Shown piece by piece: positions 16,034 to 23,486 of a DNA stretch of 27,417 nucleotides (positions are counted from its first letter, which is position 1; every line of letters begins with the position of its first letter). The notes beneath the pieces are model-generated. The model had not been told where the DNA came from. It searched no databases and saw only the letters and a program-made list of their open reading frames with translations. Both the position numbers and the translations under genes were made by a program. The stretch spans positions 1-27,417 of the forward strand of contig JAZSEL010000099.1 in the NCBI GenBank assembly GCA_045531685.1, in the 5' to 3' direction. This DNA comes from RGIG8767 sp045531685 (lineage in GTDB: Bacteria; Bacillota; Clostridia; Lachnospirales; Lachnospiraceae).

Positions 16034-17581
16034 TTACCACGAATTAGCATCATCAATGATTTCCAGTGATGCGTCAATCGGTTCCTCCCGCAATACGGAA
16101 CGCATATAGCGGTTTACATCATCACGGATACTCTGTCTGGAAATTACACGCGGGTCCATTAAGTCATGGTTTACCCATACCAGCTTAATTCCATGTTCGC
16201 GGGCACGTTCTTCAAACAGACCATGCATACCGTCCAATGCTTTGCAACTGATATGCTCCCATAAAATAACCATATCTGCATTATAATCTTCACAGAAACG
16301 CCACAAATCATCTAAGAGAACCTCATATCCTCCATGGGTACGGTTTCTCATAATCATTTCTTCGTATAATTTTGCCAAATCATAGATTGCCTGCTCTTTG
16401 TTATCCTCCGAAAGCTGGTCAAAATAAACAAGACTCAGCATATCTACAAGAGGAAGGATACCCCAACAGTTTTGTAACCATGGTAAGAAATCCGTATAAT
16501 ACTGTGCCTGTACACCCCAAATAATAGCGCGGTGGCGATACTCCGGAACCAGCATTTCCTTTTTCTTAAAAGATTCCTGTGCCAGACGGGTAATCTTACG
16601 GTCAGCTTCTACGAATGCCGGAACACGTCCTGCAATTGCCATATACGTAGTTTCCGAATAAAGAGCCAGGTTTGCACCGATTACCTGTGGGTAATCCGTA
16701 CGTGATAATTCCATCCAACCCATACGGTGTCTGGTTTCTTCATTGAAACGCTTAATGTTTTCAAAATAAGCATCCCAATCCCATTTTTCTCCTGTATTAT
16801 CTTCAATAAATTTGATAGCATCACGGATTTCCTGAGCCGCGTATTCCTGTACTCCGTCTTCTAAGTGACGAAGTGGCGCCGCAATCTGGAAACAAGGTAT
16901 TCCTTCTTTTTCATAGCGTCTGGTCAAGATACCGTTACCCATAAGGGAACCGTCACAGGTAGTATTACACTGCACCACGCAGGCACCAAAAATCGGAATA
17001 TCATCATCAATAACAACACCGGCTTCCGCTGCAGGCATCGGACATACATCACCCGGCAATCCCATTTCCTGTACTACATCCAGATAATGGGTTACTGCAT
17101 CCCCTCTAAGAAGAACCGATACATATACTGCTGCCGTTTCCCAACTTACACTCTTTAAATTTGGGAAACCGCACATGATGGCAAACATTTCATTCTCATC
17201 CAAAACAACTATTTTCTTAGAAAGTTTCTGATCGTTTCCACAATATTTGTCCGCTTTAAATGCATTAGTAAGTAAGAGAGCAACATCCTCTGCCACCAAA
17301 TCATATTCTGCATGGGCAATACGAAGATGGTTCCCTCTAAGACCTACGGTATGCTTATCAATCATCATAGGCACCGCCAGATAATTTGCCATCCAGCGAT
17401 AACGGAAAAAACCTTTAATATTGGAAGGCTTCATCATAAATTTGACAAGCATCCACATGATTTTTAACCAACAGGAATAATCATATAAGGTATCCTTTAC
17501 ACCACGCCATTCGCGGCGTTTCCGAACTTTTCCTCCGCTATAAAGGTTCCCCAGTTTTTCGCTTCCGATTTGTTTTCCCAT
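16034..17581 (-). CDS. 2-hydroxyacyl-CoA dehydratase-family subunit, large (HgdB/DCCP-like)
   Basis: This 515-residue protein has the two-domain 2-hydroxyacyl-CoA dehydratase fold: AVYVSVLLRGDAV and GLPGDVCPMPAAEAG (Cys180), a QCNTTCDGS stretch with Cys201, 205 and 209, and a C-terminal WEHISCKALDG (Cys446) with HGIKLVWVNHDLMDPR. Cys180, one of 201-209, and Cys446 could supply the usual three ligands of a [4Fe-4S] cluster; the extra cysteines leave room for a second cluster. The N-terminal ~100 residues are longer than in typical HgdA/B. ATG 17581 overlaps the previous stop by one base (TAATG), so the subunits are translated together. It probably forms a heterodimer with the 396-residue protein, reduced by the activator. 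Substrate unknown. Confidence 0.87.
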   Translation of the reverse strand: MGKQIGSEKLGNLYSGGKVRKRREWRGVKDTLYDYSCWLKIMWMLVKFMMKPSNIKGFFRYRWMANYLAVPMMIDKHTVGLRGNHLRIAHAEYDLVAEDVALLLTNAFKADKYCGNDQKLSKKIVVLDENEMFAIMCGFPNLKSVSWETAAVYVSVLLRGDAVTHYLDVVQEMGLPGDVCPMPAAEAGVVIDDDIPIFGACVVQCNTTCDGSLMGNGILTRRYEKEGIPCFQIAAPLRHLEDGVQEYAAQEIRDAIKFIEDNTGEKWDWDAYFENIKRFNEETRHRMGWMELSRTDYPQVIGANLALYSETTYMAIAGRVPAFVEADRKITRLAQESFKKKEMLVPEYRHRAIIWGVQAQYYTDFLPWLQNCWGILPLVDMLSLVYFDQLSEDNKEQAIYDLAKLYEEMIMRNRTHGGYEVLLDDLWRFCEDYNADMVILWEHISCKALDGMHGLFEERAREHGIKLVWVNHDLMDPRVISRQSIRDDVNRYMRSVLREEPIDASLEIIDDANSW

Positions 17582-18771
17582 TACTTGACACCTCCCTGGA
17601 TTTTCTTGATTTCAATACTCTCCACAAAGGCCTGTACACGGGTTCTGATCTGTCCTGAATTACCTACTGCATACGGACGGTCAATGGATAATACCGGATA
17701 ATTATACTCTTCACGCATAACATAGGTACCCACCATTCTCTCATACGCCCACGGATCACAGAATTTCATCTGCTCGTAAATAATACCGTCAGCCTTATAC
17801 TCCTGCGCAATTTCATGTACATACTCTCTTCTGCGGTTCATCTTTTCCGAATTCATATGTCGCGGACACATGGAAGCCATCATGTAATGGCGGCAAATCT
17901 GTGTCAGTACATCTTCACTGTCATGTAATATGATTTCTTCACGTCCCGGAAGCGAACCATAACAAAAACGGTCTCCCACTACAAGCGCACCGGAATCCTC
18001 AATAAGCTTTACCATATCGACATCATCAATTTCCGAACCAACCAATACTACACGGGCACGATACGGTGATTTTTCATCCGGTTTACGGTTTTTCACTTCT
18101 TCCAATGTTTCTTCCAATTTTTCAATCAATAAATCCTTTGGACATACATAGGTTGCCATACAAATAATATGGAACTCATACCCGGTAATCCTTGGATTCT
18201 CTTCCTTACGGAAATTACCAATTTCCGTAATCAGTCTGCATACCTTATTATGCTCCTCCACAGCCTTACGCAACGCTTTATCCGAAATATCAACCCCGAA
18301 ATTTTCATGAAGTGCATTCAGCACTTTTTCCCGACATTCCGATACATACAGATTCAATGCGTTTTCGTCTGCCTTCATAGGAACTTCCAGATAACGGTAA
18401 AAGAATCCTTCGTTATCCATAGTATTTAATAACTCCATATTTTCTACACACCGGTTAATCATGGTACATCCATCCGGTGCAATTATACAGTCTAAAAAGC
18501 GGAAGCCTCCTTCAATGGCCCGCTCCAAAAGCGCACGGGAATACTCGCACAAAAAACTTGTTAAATAGTATGTTCCCATTTCCATAGAACCGGTTCTGGG
18601 AGCACGCAAACGCACAGCAAAAGTATCCTGCAGGTTCAGTAACACCTCCGGAACCTGGTAGCAAATGCTTCCCACACATTTACGACCTTGTGCTTTTGCT
18701 TCACGCACTAAATCATTATCTGCATCATCTAAAAGACGTTCAAAATAATACAGATGTGTTAAGTCCTTCAT
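17581..18771 (-). CDS. 2-hydroxyacyl-CoA dehydratase-family subunit, small (HgdB/HgdC-partner-like)
   Basis: ATG 18771, preceded by AAAGGAGAG, gives 396 residues; the in-frame ATG at 18798 lacks a site. Motifs fit the dehydratase/benzoyl-CoA-reductase-like superfamily: KCVGSICYQVPEVLL (31-45; Cys32, Cys37), CIIAPDGCTMINR (95-107), a second-domain VLVGSEIDD (242-250), MKFCDPWAYER (335-345; Cys338), and the C-terminal NYPVLSIDRPY..SGQIRTRVQAFVE. Cys37, Cys102 and Cys338 are plausible cluster ligands. It overlaps the start of the 515-residue subunit, indicating a stoichiometric complex. No CoA-transferase, dehydrogenase or Etf gene accompanies it, so acyl-CoA dehydration is not assured; the family also includes ATP-driven reductases such as double-cubane proteins. 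Confidence 0.88.
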   Translation of the reverse strand: MKDLTHLYYFERLLDDADNDLVREAKAQGRKCVGSICYQVPEVLLNLQDTFAVRLRAPRTGSMEMGTYYLTSFLCEYSRALLERAIEGGFRFLDCIIAPDGCTMINRCVENMELLNTMDNEGFFYRYLEVPMKADENALNLYVSECREKVLNALHENFGVDISDKALRKAVEEHNKVCRLITEIGNFRKEENPRITGYEFHIICMATYVCPKDLLIEKLEETLEEVKNRKPDEKSPYRARVVLVGSEIDDVDMVKLIEDSGALVVGDRFCYGSLPGREEIILHDSEDVLTQICRHYMMASMCPRHMNSEKMNRRREYVHEIAQEYKADGIIYEQMKFCDPWAYERMVGTYVMREEYNYPVLSIDRPYAVGNSGQIRTRVQAFVESIEIKKIQGGVK

Positions 18772-18799
18772 TCCTTCTCTCCTTTTGTAACGATTCAAC

Positions 18800-19573
18800 T
18801 TACAGTAAACCCAATTTATCCAACGCTGTCTGTAATCCCTGTATCACAGATGCTTCTTTATCCATGCAAAACACACTGTTTCCCTGCATATCACATAAAG
18901 TCATTTCACGGTCATCCGCAATATAGGAAAGAATGTCTAATTCCCCGGGATGAATATGTTCTTTCAATGTTAAGTCCGGTATGCGGTTTACAATTAATCC
19001 CGCCTGCTGTGGCATTACCAATTCTTTTGCCACTTTGTATATGGTCTGTGCTACCTGAAGTCCCTTTTGACTCGCATCCGACACCAATACTAAATGGGTT
19101 ACTTTCTCCATAACCCTGCGGTTTACCTGTTCGATTCCTGCCTCCCCATCAATTACCACATAATCAAAATGGTCGGCAACCTGACTAATCATTTCTTTTA
19201 AATATCCATTTACTTTGCAGTAACATCCCGCCGACTCCGGCCGCCCTATCGCTAAAAAGGATACATTGTTTATCTCCACTAATGCATCAAACATACGGTA
19301 TCTGGCCTCTCCCAATAACGCCAATGCCGTATCCAATGCACCTTCTTCAGCCTGTTCCACAAATTCTTTGCGGATATCATCTACTGTAGACACCACTGTA
19401 ACTCCCAGCGCTGTTGCCAATCCCACTGCCGGATCTGCATCAATAGCAAGTATCTTCTTATCCGGATGCATTCCTGACAAAAGACGTACTGTCAGGGCAG
19501 AAAGGGAAGTCTTTCCAACTCCCCCTTTGCCCACGAATGTTACAATCTTTGTATTTGTATTTCGTGTAACCAT
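18800..19573 (-). CDS. CooC/AcsF-like nickel-insertion ATPase (MinD-type P-loop)
   Basis: This 257-residue protein carries a deviant Walker A motif GKGGVGKTS (15-23), DADPAVGLATALG (45-57) and the switch-like IDGEAGIEQVNRR (141-153). GRPESAGCYCKVNGYLK includes the CxC pair Cys117/Cys119, which in CooC binds nickel (or zinc) at the dimer interface. CooC-type ATPases insert nickel into CO dehydrogenase, and AcsF into acetyl-CoA synthase. It starts three bases after the HypA-like gene. The target here is unclear, as no CODH or full ACS is present; the ACS-like protein or the dehydratase-like pair are candidates. The CxC motif separates it from MinD or NifH. Confidence 0.88.
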   Translation of the reverse strand: MVTRNTNTKIVTFVGKGGVGKTSLSALTVRLLSGMHPDKKILAIDADPAVGLATALGVTVVSTVDDIRKEFVEQAEEGALDTALALLGEARYRMFDALVEINNVSFLAIGRPESAGCYCKVNGYLKEMISQVADHFDYVVIDGEAGIEQVNRRVMEKVTHLVLVSDASQKGLQVAQTIYKVAKELVMPQQAGLIVNRIPDLTLKEHIHPGELDILSYIADDREMTLCDMQGNSVFCMDKEASVIQGLQTALDKLGLL

Positions 19574-19576
19574 CGC

Positions 19577-19921
19577 TTATTCCACCAATATTTCTTTGAT
19601 ATTTACTTCATTTCCTGTCAGCAGATACGTGTTCATGCTCTTACAGTGTGGACATTCCTTACCATAAGTAACTGTTTCATAGTCCTTACCACAGTCCTCG
19701 CAATGGGTAACGGCTTTGATACTCTCCCACTTTAGCTCACAACCGTCTAACAGAGGTGTTTTTTTACAGTTCCAATCCCACACATCTACCAAATACTCCG
19801 GAATGACTGTAGACACCTCTCCGATTTCTAAGGTTACACTGTGCACATGCTGTACTCCGTTTTCTTCTGCTACCTTTTCAACACGCTTTGCAATGTTGAA
19901 AACAATTCCTAATTCATGCAT
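19577..19921 (-). CDS. hypA: HypA-like nickel metallochaperone
   Basis: This 114-residue protein has the invariant N-terminal MHE (His2 is the nickel ligand in HypA) and a zinc-binding loop CEDC..CPHC (Cys74, 77, 90, 93). Length and domain order are normal for HypA/HybF. HypA hands nickel to hydrogenase or urease maturation, usually with HypB; neither HypB nor any hydrogenase or urease gene is in the window. AAAGGA precedes ATG 19921, and three-base gaps on both sides tie it to the flavoprotein and the CooC-like ATPase, pointing to nickel delivery for this operon's own product. Confidence 0.9.
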   Translation of the reverse strand: MHELGIVFNIAKRVEKVAEENGVQHVHSVTLEIGEVSTVIPEYLVDVWDWNCKKTPLLDGCELKWESIKAVTHCEDCGKDYETVTYGKECPHCKSMNTYLLTGNEVNIKEILVE

Positions 19922-19924
19922 ATT

Positions 19925-22750
19925 CTAGTCCTTTTTTACAACCTTGATAATAGATTCTCCCAAACGCTTACCTGCCATTGGAATAATCGCTTTAATCTTG
20001 TCTTCTGCTTTCATCATGGTCGAACATTCCGGATGGTCACGTTTTAAGCGGATGGCATCAAATTCACACTTGGTAGTACAGATACCGCAACCGATACACT
20101 TATTCGGATCAACCCAGCTCGCACCACATCCCAAACAACGTGAAGTTTCGATCTTCACCTGTTCTTCCGTTAATGTCTTGTGCGCATCGCGGAAAGAATG
20201 ATGCATATCAATGGTTTCATCAAATCCCGCATCCTGACGTCCTGCCGTATCGTAGCTGTCAATTACAATATCATCCTTATCCAGCATAATGAAATCACGA
20301 CGGTTACGTCCAATTGTCATATCAGCGCCTACATGTACATAACGATGTAAGGATTCTGCTGCACACTTACCTGTCTCAATAGCATCAATGGCAAATTTCG
20401 GGCCATGGTATACATCACCGCCTACAAAGATATCCGGTTCTGCTGTCTGATATGTTAAGGAATCCGCTACCGGATAATTGCCATGATGGAATTCTACCTT
20501 AGTACCTTCTAACAATTTACCCCATTCAACTGTCTGACCAATTGCAAAAATAACATGGTCAGCTTTTAACGTCATTGTTTCATTTTCATCATATAGCGGA
20601 GCAAATTTATTTGTCTCAGGGTCAATAGTTCTGGTACATTTCTTAAATACTACTTCTACCACATGACCATTTTCATCCTTAATGAGTTCCTTTGGACCCC
20701 ATGTGTTACAAATATCCACCTTTTCTTCCAATGCCTCAGCAATTTCTTCTTTGGAAGCAGGCATGGTTTCTCTGGATTCCAAACATACCATGGATACTTT
20801 GGATGCACCGAATCTGGTAGCTGTTCTTGCACAGTCAATGGCTACATTACCACCACCGATAACAACAACATCTCCTTCTAATTTCTGTTCCTGATTATCG
20901 GTTGCCCGACGAAGGAAATCTACTGCAAGTTCGGTTCCCTTTGCATCATCCCCCGGCACTCCCGGAAGTCTTCCTCCCTGGCATCCGATAGCAATATAAA
21001 ATGCCTGATATCCCTGTTTTCTTAATTCTTCAATTGTAATATCCTTGCCCACTTCAACACCGCATTTAATTTCTACGCCAAGAGCACGGATTACTTCGAT
21101 TTCTGCATCAATAACGTCTTTTTCCAACTTATAGGAAGGAATTCCGTATGTTAACATACCACCCGGGCGTTCACTCTTTTCAAATACCGTCGGAAGATAG
21201 CCTTTCGTCGCAAGATAATATGCTGCAGAAAGACCTGCCGGTCCTGCACCGATAATTGCAATCTTTTGTTCCCAATGTTCTTTCCGGTTAGATGCAATCA
21301 CAACAGGAGGTATATATCTTGTTTCTGCTTTCAAATCTTGTTCCGCAATAAACTTCTTTACTGCATCAATAGCTACTGCTTCATCAATCGTTCCTCTGGT
21401 ACAAGCATCTTCGCATCTCTTGTTACAGATACGTCCGCAAATTGCCGGGAATGGATTATCTTTCTTAATCAACGCCAAAGCTTCCTGATAACGGCCTTCT
21501 GCCGCCATCTTAAGATATCCCTGTACGGCAATATGCGCCGGACAAGCTGTCTTACAAGGAGCAGTTCCCTTATCATAACAATTCTTACGGTTATTATCGC
21601 GATAATCCGGATCCCAATGTTCCTTACCCCATGCAATTCCGTTTGGAAGTTCCTGCTTTGGATAGGTTACTTCTCCCTCTTTAGTACAAAGCTTCTGACC
21701 AAGCTTTACTGCACCTGCAGGACAAGCCTCTACACACTTACCGCATGCCACGCATTTTTCTTTCACTACTTCTGCAGTATAAGCACTTCTGGAAAGGTTT
21801 GGTGTATTAAACAGCTGCGATGTACGAAGCGCATTACAAATATTTACATTACAGTTACAAATACCGAAAATCTTATCTTCGCCATCAATATTGGTAATCT
21901 GATGTACAAATCCGTTTTCTTCTGCCTTCTGTAAAATACGGATAGCCTCTTCGTATGTAATATCATGACCTTTTCCGGTTTCACGGCAATAGTCTGCAAA
22001 ATCACCCACACCGATACACCAGCACTGTTCATCATCCGCACAACCTTCACCTAACACAGCACGGCTTGCACGGCAGGAACACTGTCCTACACCGATATGG
22101 CCTTCGTATTTCTTTAACCAATAAGAAAGATGCTCGATATCCAATGTCTGATTTTCCATCTGGATAGCCTGTTCAACAGGAATTACATGCATTCCTACAC
22201 CACCACCGCCAGGCGGAAGTAAATGTGTTACACCTTCCAATGGAATATATGTCATTCTTTCAAAGAAATGAGCCACTTCCGGATTGTCATAGAGTCGCTT
22301 ATTTCCCTCCGGCCCTTCTTCCATATTAAATAACTCTGCACTTCCCGGTACAAAAAGCGGTAAACAATAACGTCTGTCCGTCGGACCTTCAATCGGACCA
22401 TTATGATCATAGTTGTTACCGTAATCGTATTCTAAAAGACCGATATAACTCATCTCATCCAACAACTCCTGGAAATGAGCCTTGTCTTCTTCTTTTACCT
22501 TACAGAGTTTCCATAATTCTTCCGTTGTATAATGATGGCGAAGCTTCATGGCAAGTGCAATGTCTGCCATCTCATCTGTTACTAAAGATGCTAATCCCCA
22601 GTATTCCGGATCATCTGTCGTAATTCCTGTAATCTTGTGAACCACAACATCTGTAATCTTCTTACCAAGTTTGATTATTTTCTTTCTTGGCTCTTTTTCC
22701 CCTTTATGAGGTGGTGTAAACGCACGCTGGCGCAATTTTTCATCAATCAT
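19925..22750 (-). CDS. Multi-[4Fe-4S] NAD(P)H-dependent flavoprotein (GltD-like core with N- and C-terminal ferredoxin modules)
   Basis: A 941-residue fusion. Residues ~45-110 look like a small helical (winged-helix-like) domain. Residues 215-310 hold an unusual cysteine set (Cys224/226, 237, 243/245, 298/300, 305). A ferredoxin motif CVACGKCVEACP (Cys333, 336, 339, 343) follows. At 399-450 comes the GltD/dihydropyrimidine-dehydrogenase-type cysteine domain (CKTAC, then CGRICNKRCEDAC), then the FAD site GAGPAG (501-506) and a nucleotide site GGGNVA (632-637). The C-terminus adds CLGCG and CIGCGICTTKC (872-895). It is probably a cytoplasmic NAD(P)H oxidase of low-potential clusters, feeding the activator downstream. 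ATG 22750 follows AGGAGG. It is the first gene of the operon; electron bifurcation is possible but unproven. Confidence 0.88.
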   Translation of the reverse strand: MIDEKLRQRAFTPPHKGEKEPRKKIIKLGKKITDVVVHKITGITTDDPEYWGLASLVTDEMADIALAMKLRHHYTTEELWKLCKVKEEDKAHFQELLDEMSYIGLLEYDYGNNYDHNGPIEGPTDRRYCLPLFVPGSAELFNMEEGPEGNKRLYDNPEVAHFFERMTYIPLEGVTHLLPPGGGGVGMHVIPVEQAIQMENQTLDIEHLSYWLKKYEGHIGVGQCSCRASRAVLGEGCADDEQCWCIGVGDFADYCRETGKGHDITYEEAIRILQKAEENGFVHQITNIDGEDKIFGICNCNVNICNALRTSQLFNTPNLSRSAYTAEVVKEKCVACGKCVEACPAGAVKLGQKLCTKEGEVTYPKQELPNGIAWGKEHWDPDYRDNNRKNCYDKGTAPCKTACPAHIAVQGYLKMAAEGRYQEALALIKKDNPFPAICGRICNKRCEDACTRGTIDEAVAIDAVKKFIAEQDLKAETRYIPPVVIASNRKEHWEQKIAIIGAGPAGLSAAYYLATKGYLPTVFEKSERPGGMLTYGIPSYKLEKDVIDAEIEVIRALGVEIKCGVEVGKDITIEELRKQGYQAFYIAIGCQGGRLPGVPGDDAKGTELAVDFLRRATDNQEQKLEGDVVVIGGGNVAIDCARTATRFGASKVSMVCLESRETMPASKEEIAEALEEKVDICNTWGPKELIKDENGHVVEVVFKKCTRTIDPETNKFAPLYDENETMTLKADHVIFAIGQTVEWGKLLEGTKVEFHHGNYPVADSLTYQTAEPDIFVGGDVYHGPKFAIDAIETGKCAAESLHRYVHVGADMTIGRNRRDFIMLDKDDIVIDSYDTAGRQDAGFDETIDMHHSFRDAHKTLTEEQVKIETSRCLGCGASWVDPNKCIGCGICTTKCEFDAIRLKRDHPECSTMMKAEDKIKAIIPMAGKRLGESIIKVVKKD

Positions 22751-22792
22751 CCCATTTGCCTCCTATAAATTTAACCTCATACTAATGTCACT

Positions 22793-22821
22793 ATTATACC
22801 ATTCCGTCATTTTCCTGTAAC
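22793..22821 (-). promoter_or_regulatory. Promoter of the eight-gene redox/nickel operon
   Basis: Leftward GTTACA (22821-22816), a 17-bp spacer and TATAAT (22798-22793) lie about 43 bp upstream of the flavoprotein ATG. The -10 is perfect and the -35 matches four of six. Confidence 0.6.
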
Positions 22822-22845
22822 GATACGAAACTACGAAAACGTATC
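22822..22845. promoter_or_regulatory. Inverted repeat abutting the operon -35 box
   Basis: GATACG (22822-22827) and CGTATC (22840-22845) are perfect inverted copies 12 bp apart, directly upstream of the -35 hexamer. The interval also contains tandem TTTCGTA on the leftward strand. This placement suits a regulator that contacts RNA polymerase or blocks it. Confidence 0.45.
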
Positions 22846-22854
22846 ATTTTCGCC

Positions 22855-22871
22855 AAATTATGTCACAATTT
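22855..22871. promoter_or_regulatory. Near-perfect 17-bp palindrome upstream of the operon promoter
   Basis: AAATTATGTCACAATTT pairs at seven of eight positions around a central base. It is centred roughly 75 bp upstream of the expected transcription start. It looks like a dimer-binding operator; no family assignment (Rex, CRP/FNR, Fur) fits well enough to name. Confidence 0.4.
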
Positions 22872-22901
22872 TTCCTGCTTTTCGTTACTTTTTCATAAAA
22901 A

Positions 22902-22928
22902 AATGTCGAAGCATACTGCTTCGACATT
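22902..22928 (-). terminator. Rho-independent terminator of the GH43-TetR operon
   Basis: A perfect 12-bp stem (22902-22913 with 22917-22928) around a tight loop is followed leftward by a run of T's, just past the TetR stop codon. Confidence 0.88.
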
Positions 22929-22930
22929 CA

Positions 22931-23485
22931 TTATAAATTAATCCATGTATCCTTTACCTTTTCGGGCATCAGTTCATAAAACAAATCCGCCATCTGCGAA
23001 GTGGATAGTCTGGAAGAATCGTATAACCACTCTTCGATAATTGCTACACATCCATAACAATAGTGGGCAATCATGTATTCCTCCTCTTTGCTGATTTCAT
23101 CCAACTTCTTCGAGGTCATATAACGGGATTTTACAATCCAATTGGAATATTCGAATAAAAAACTGGAATGGGCATTCTGTCCTGAAGTCATAAACGCCTT
23201 CCGGTAATACTCCTTTTCCTGCTCGATTTCCTCAAACATGTAGAACAAAAACTCCCGCCAGTCCTTGCATGGGCGCTGGCCGATAATACGCCCCGCTATG
23301 GCTGTAGAATTGTAGTTAAGCACATCGTACTTATCCAAAAAGTAACGATAAAAAGTAGCTTTGGAAATACCGCTGTGCTGTATGATTTTTTCCACGGTCA
23401 GCTTATCAAATGGAATTGTCCTGCTTAATTCATAAAAGGATTCCCAAATCCGCTGCTTAGTGTCTTTCTTTTCCCTGATACCCAT
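22931..23485 (-). CDS. TetR/AcrR-family transcriptional regulator
   Basis: From ATG 23485 (AGAGGA just upstream, one base after the GH43 stop) it has 184 residues; an ATG at 23515 overlaps GH43 and is unlikely. The N-terminal helix-turn-helix is clear: QRIWESFYELSRTIPFDKLT, then VEKIIQHSGISKATFYRYF (31-49). The C-terminal ligand-binding half is helical and unassigned, broadly like TetR proteins of the DhaS type. It is translationally coupled to GH43 and separated by a terminator from the redox/nickel operon, whose promoter has operator-like repeats. Either could be its target. Confidence in family is high, in target low. Confidence 0.9.
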   Translation of the reverse strand: MGIREKKDTKQRIWESFYELSRTIPFDKLTVEKIIQHSGISKATFYRYFLDKYDVLNYNSTAIAGRIIGQRPCKDWREFLFYMFEEIEQEKEYYRKAFMTSGQNAHSSFLFEYSNWIVKSRYMTSKKLDEISKEEEYMIAHYCYGCVAIIEEWLYDSSRLSTSQMADLFYELMPEKVKDTWINL

Positions 23486-23486
23486 T

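Noticed and set aside
19577..19921. That HypA signals a hydrogenase locus
   Set aside because: No hydrogenase subunit or other hyp gene occurs in the window; the neighbours are dehydratase-like and CooC-like genes.
21266..21934. A 222-codon rightward open frame
   Set aside because: It lies antisense inside the flavoprotein gene, whose domains are unmistakable; the frame encodes low-complexity sequence without motifs or a ribosome site.
22855..22871. A Rex or CRP/FNR binding site
   Set aside because: One half (TTGTGA) resembles such sites but the other half does not, so I list it only as an unnamed palindrome.
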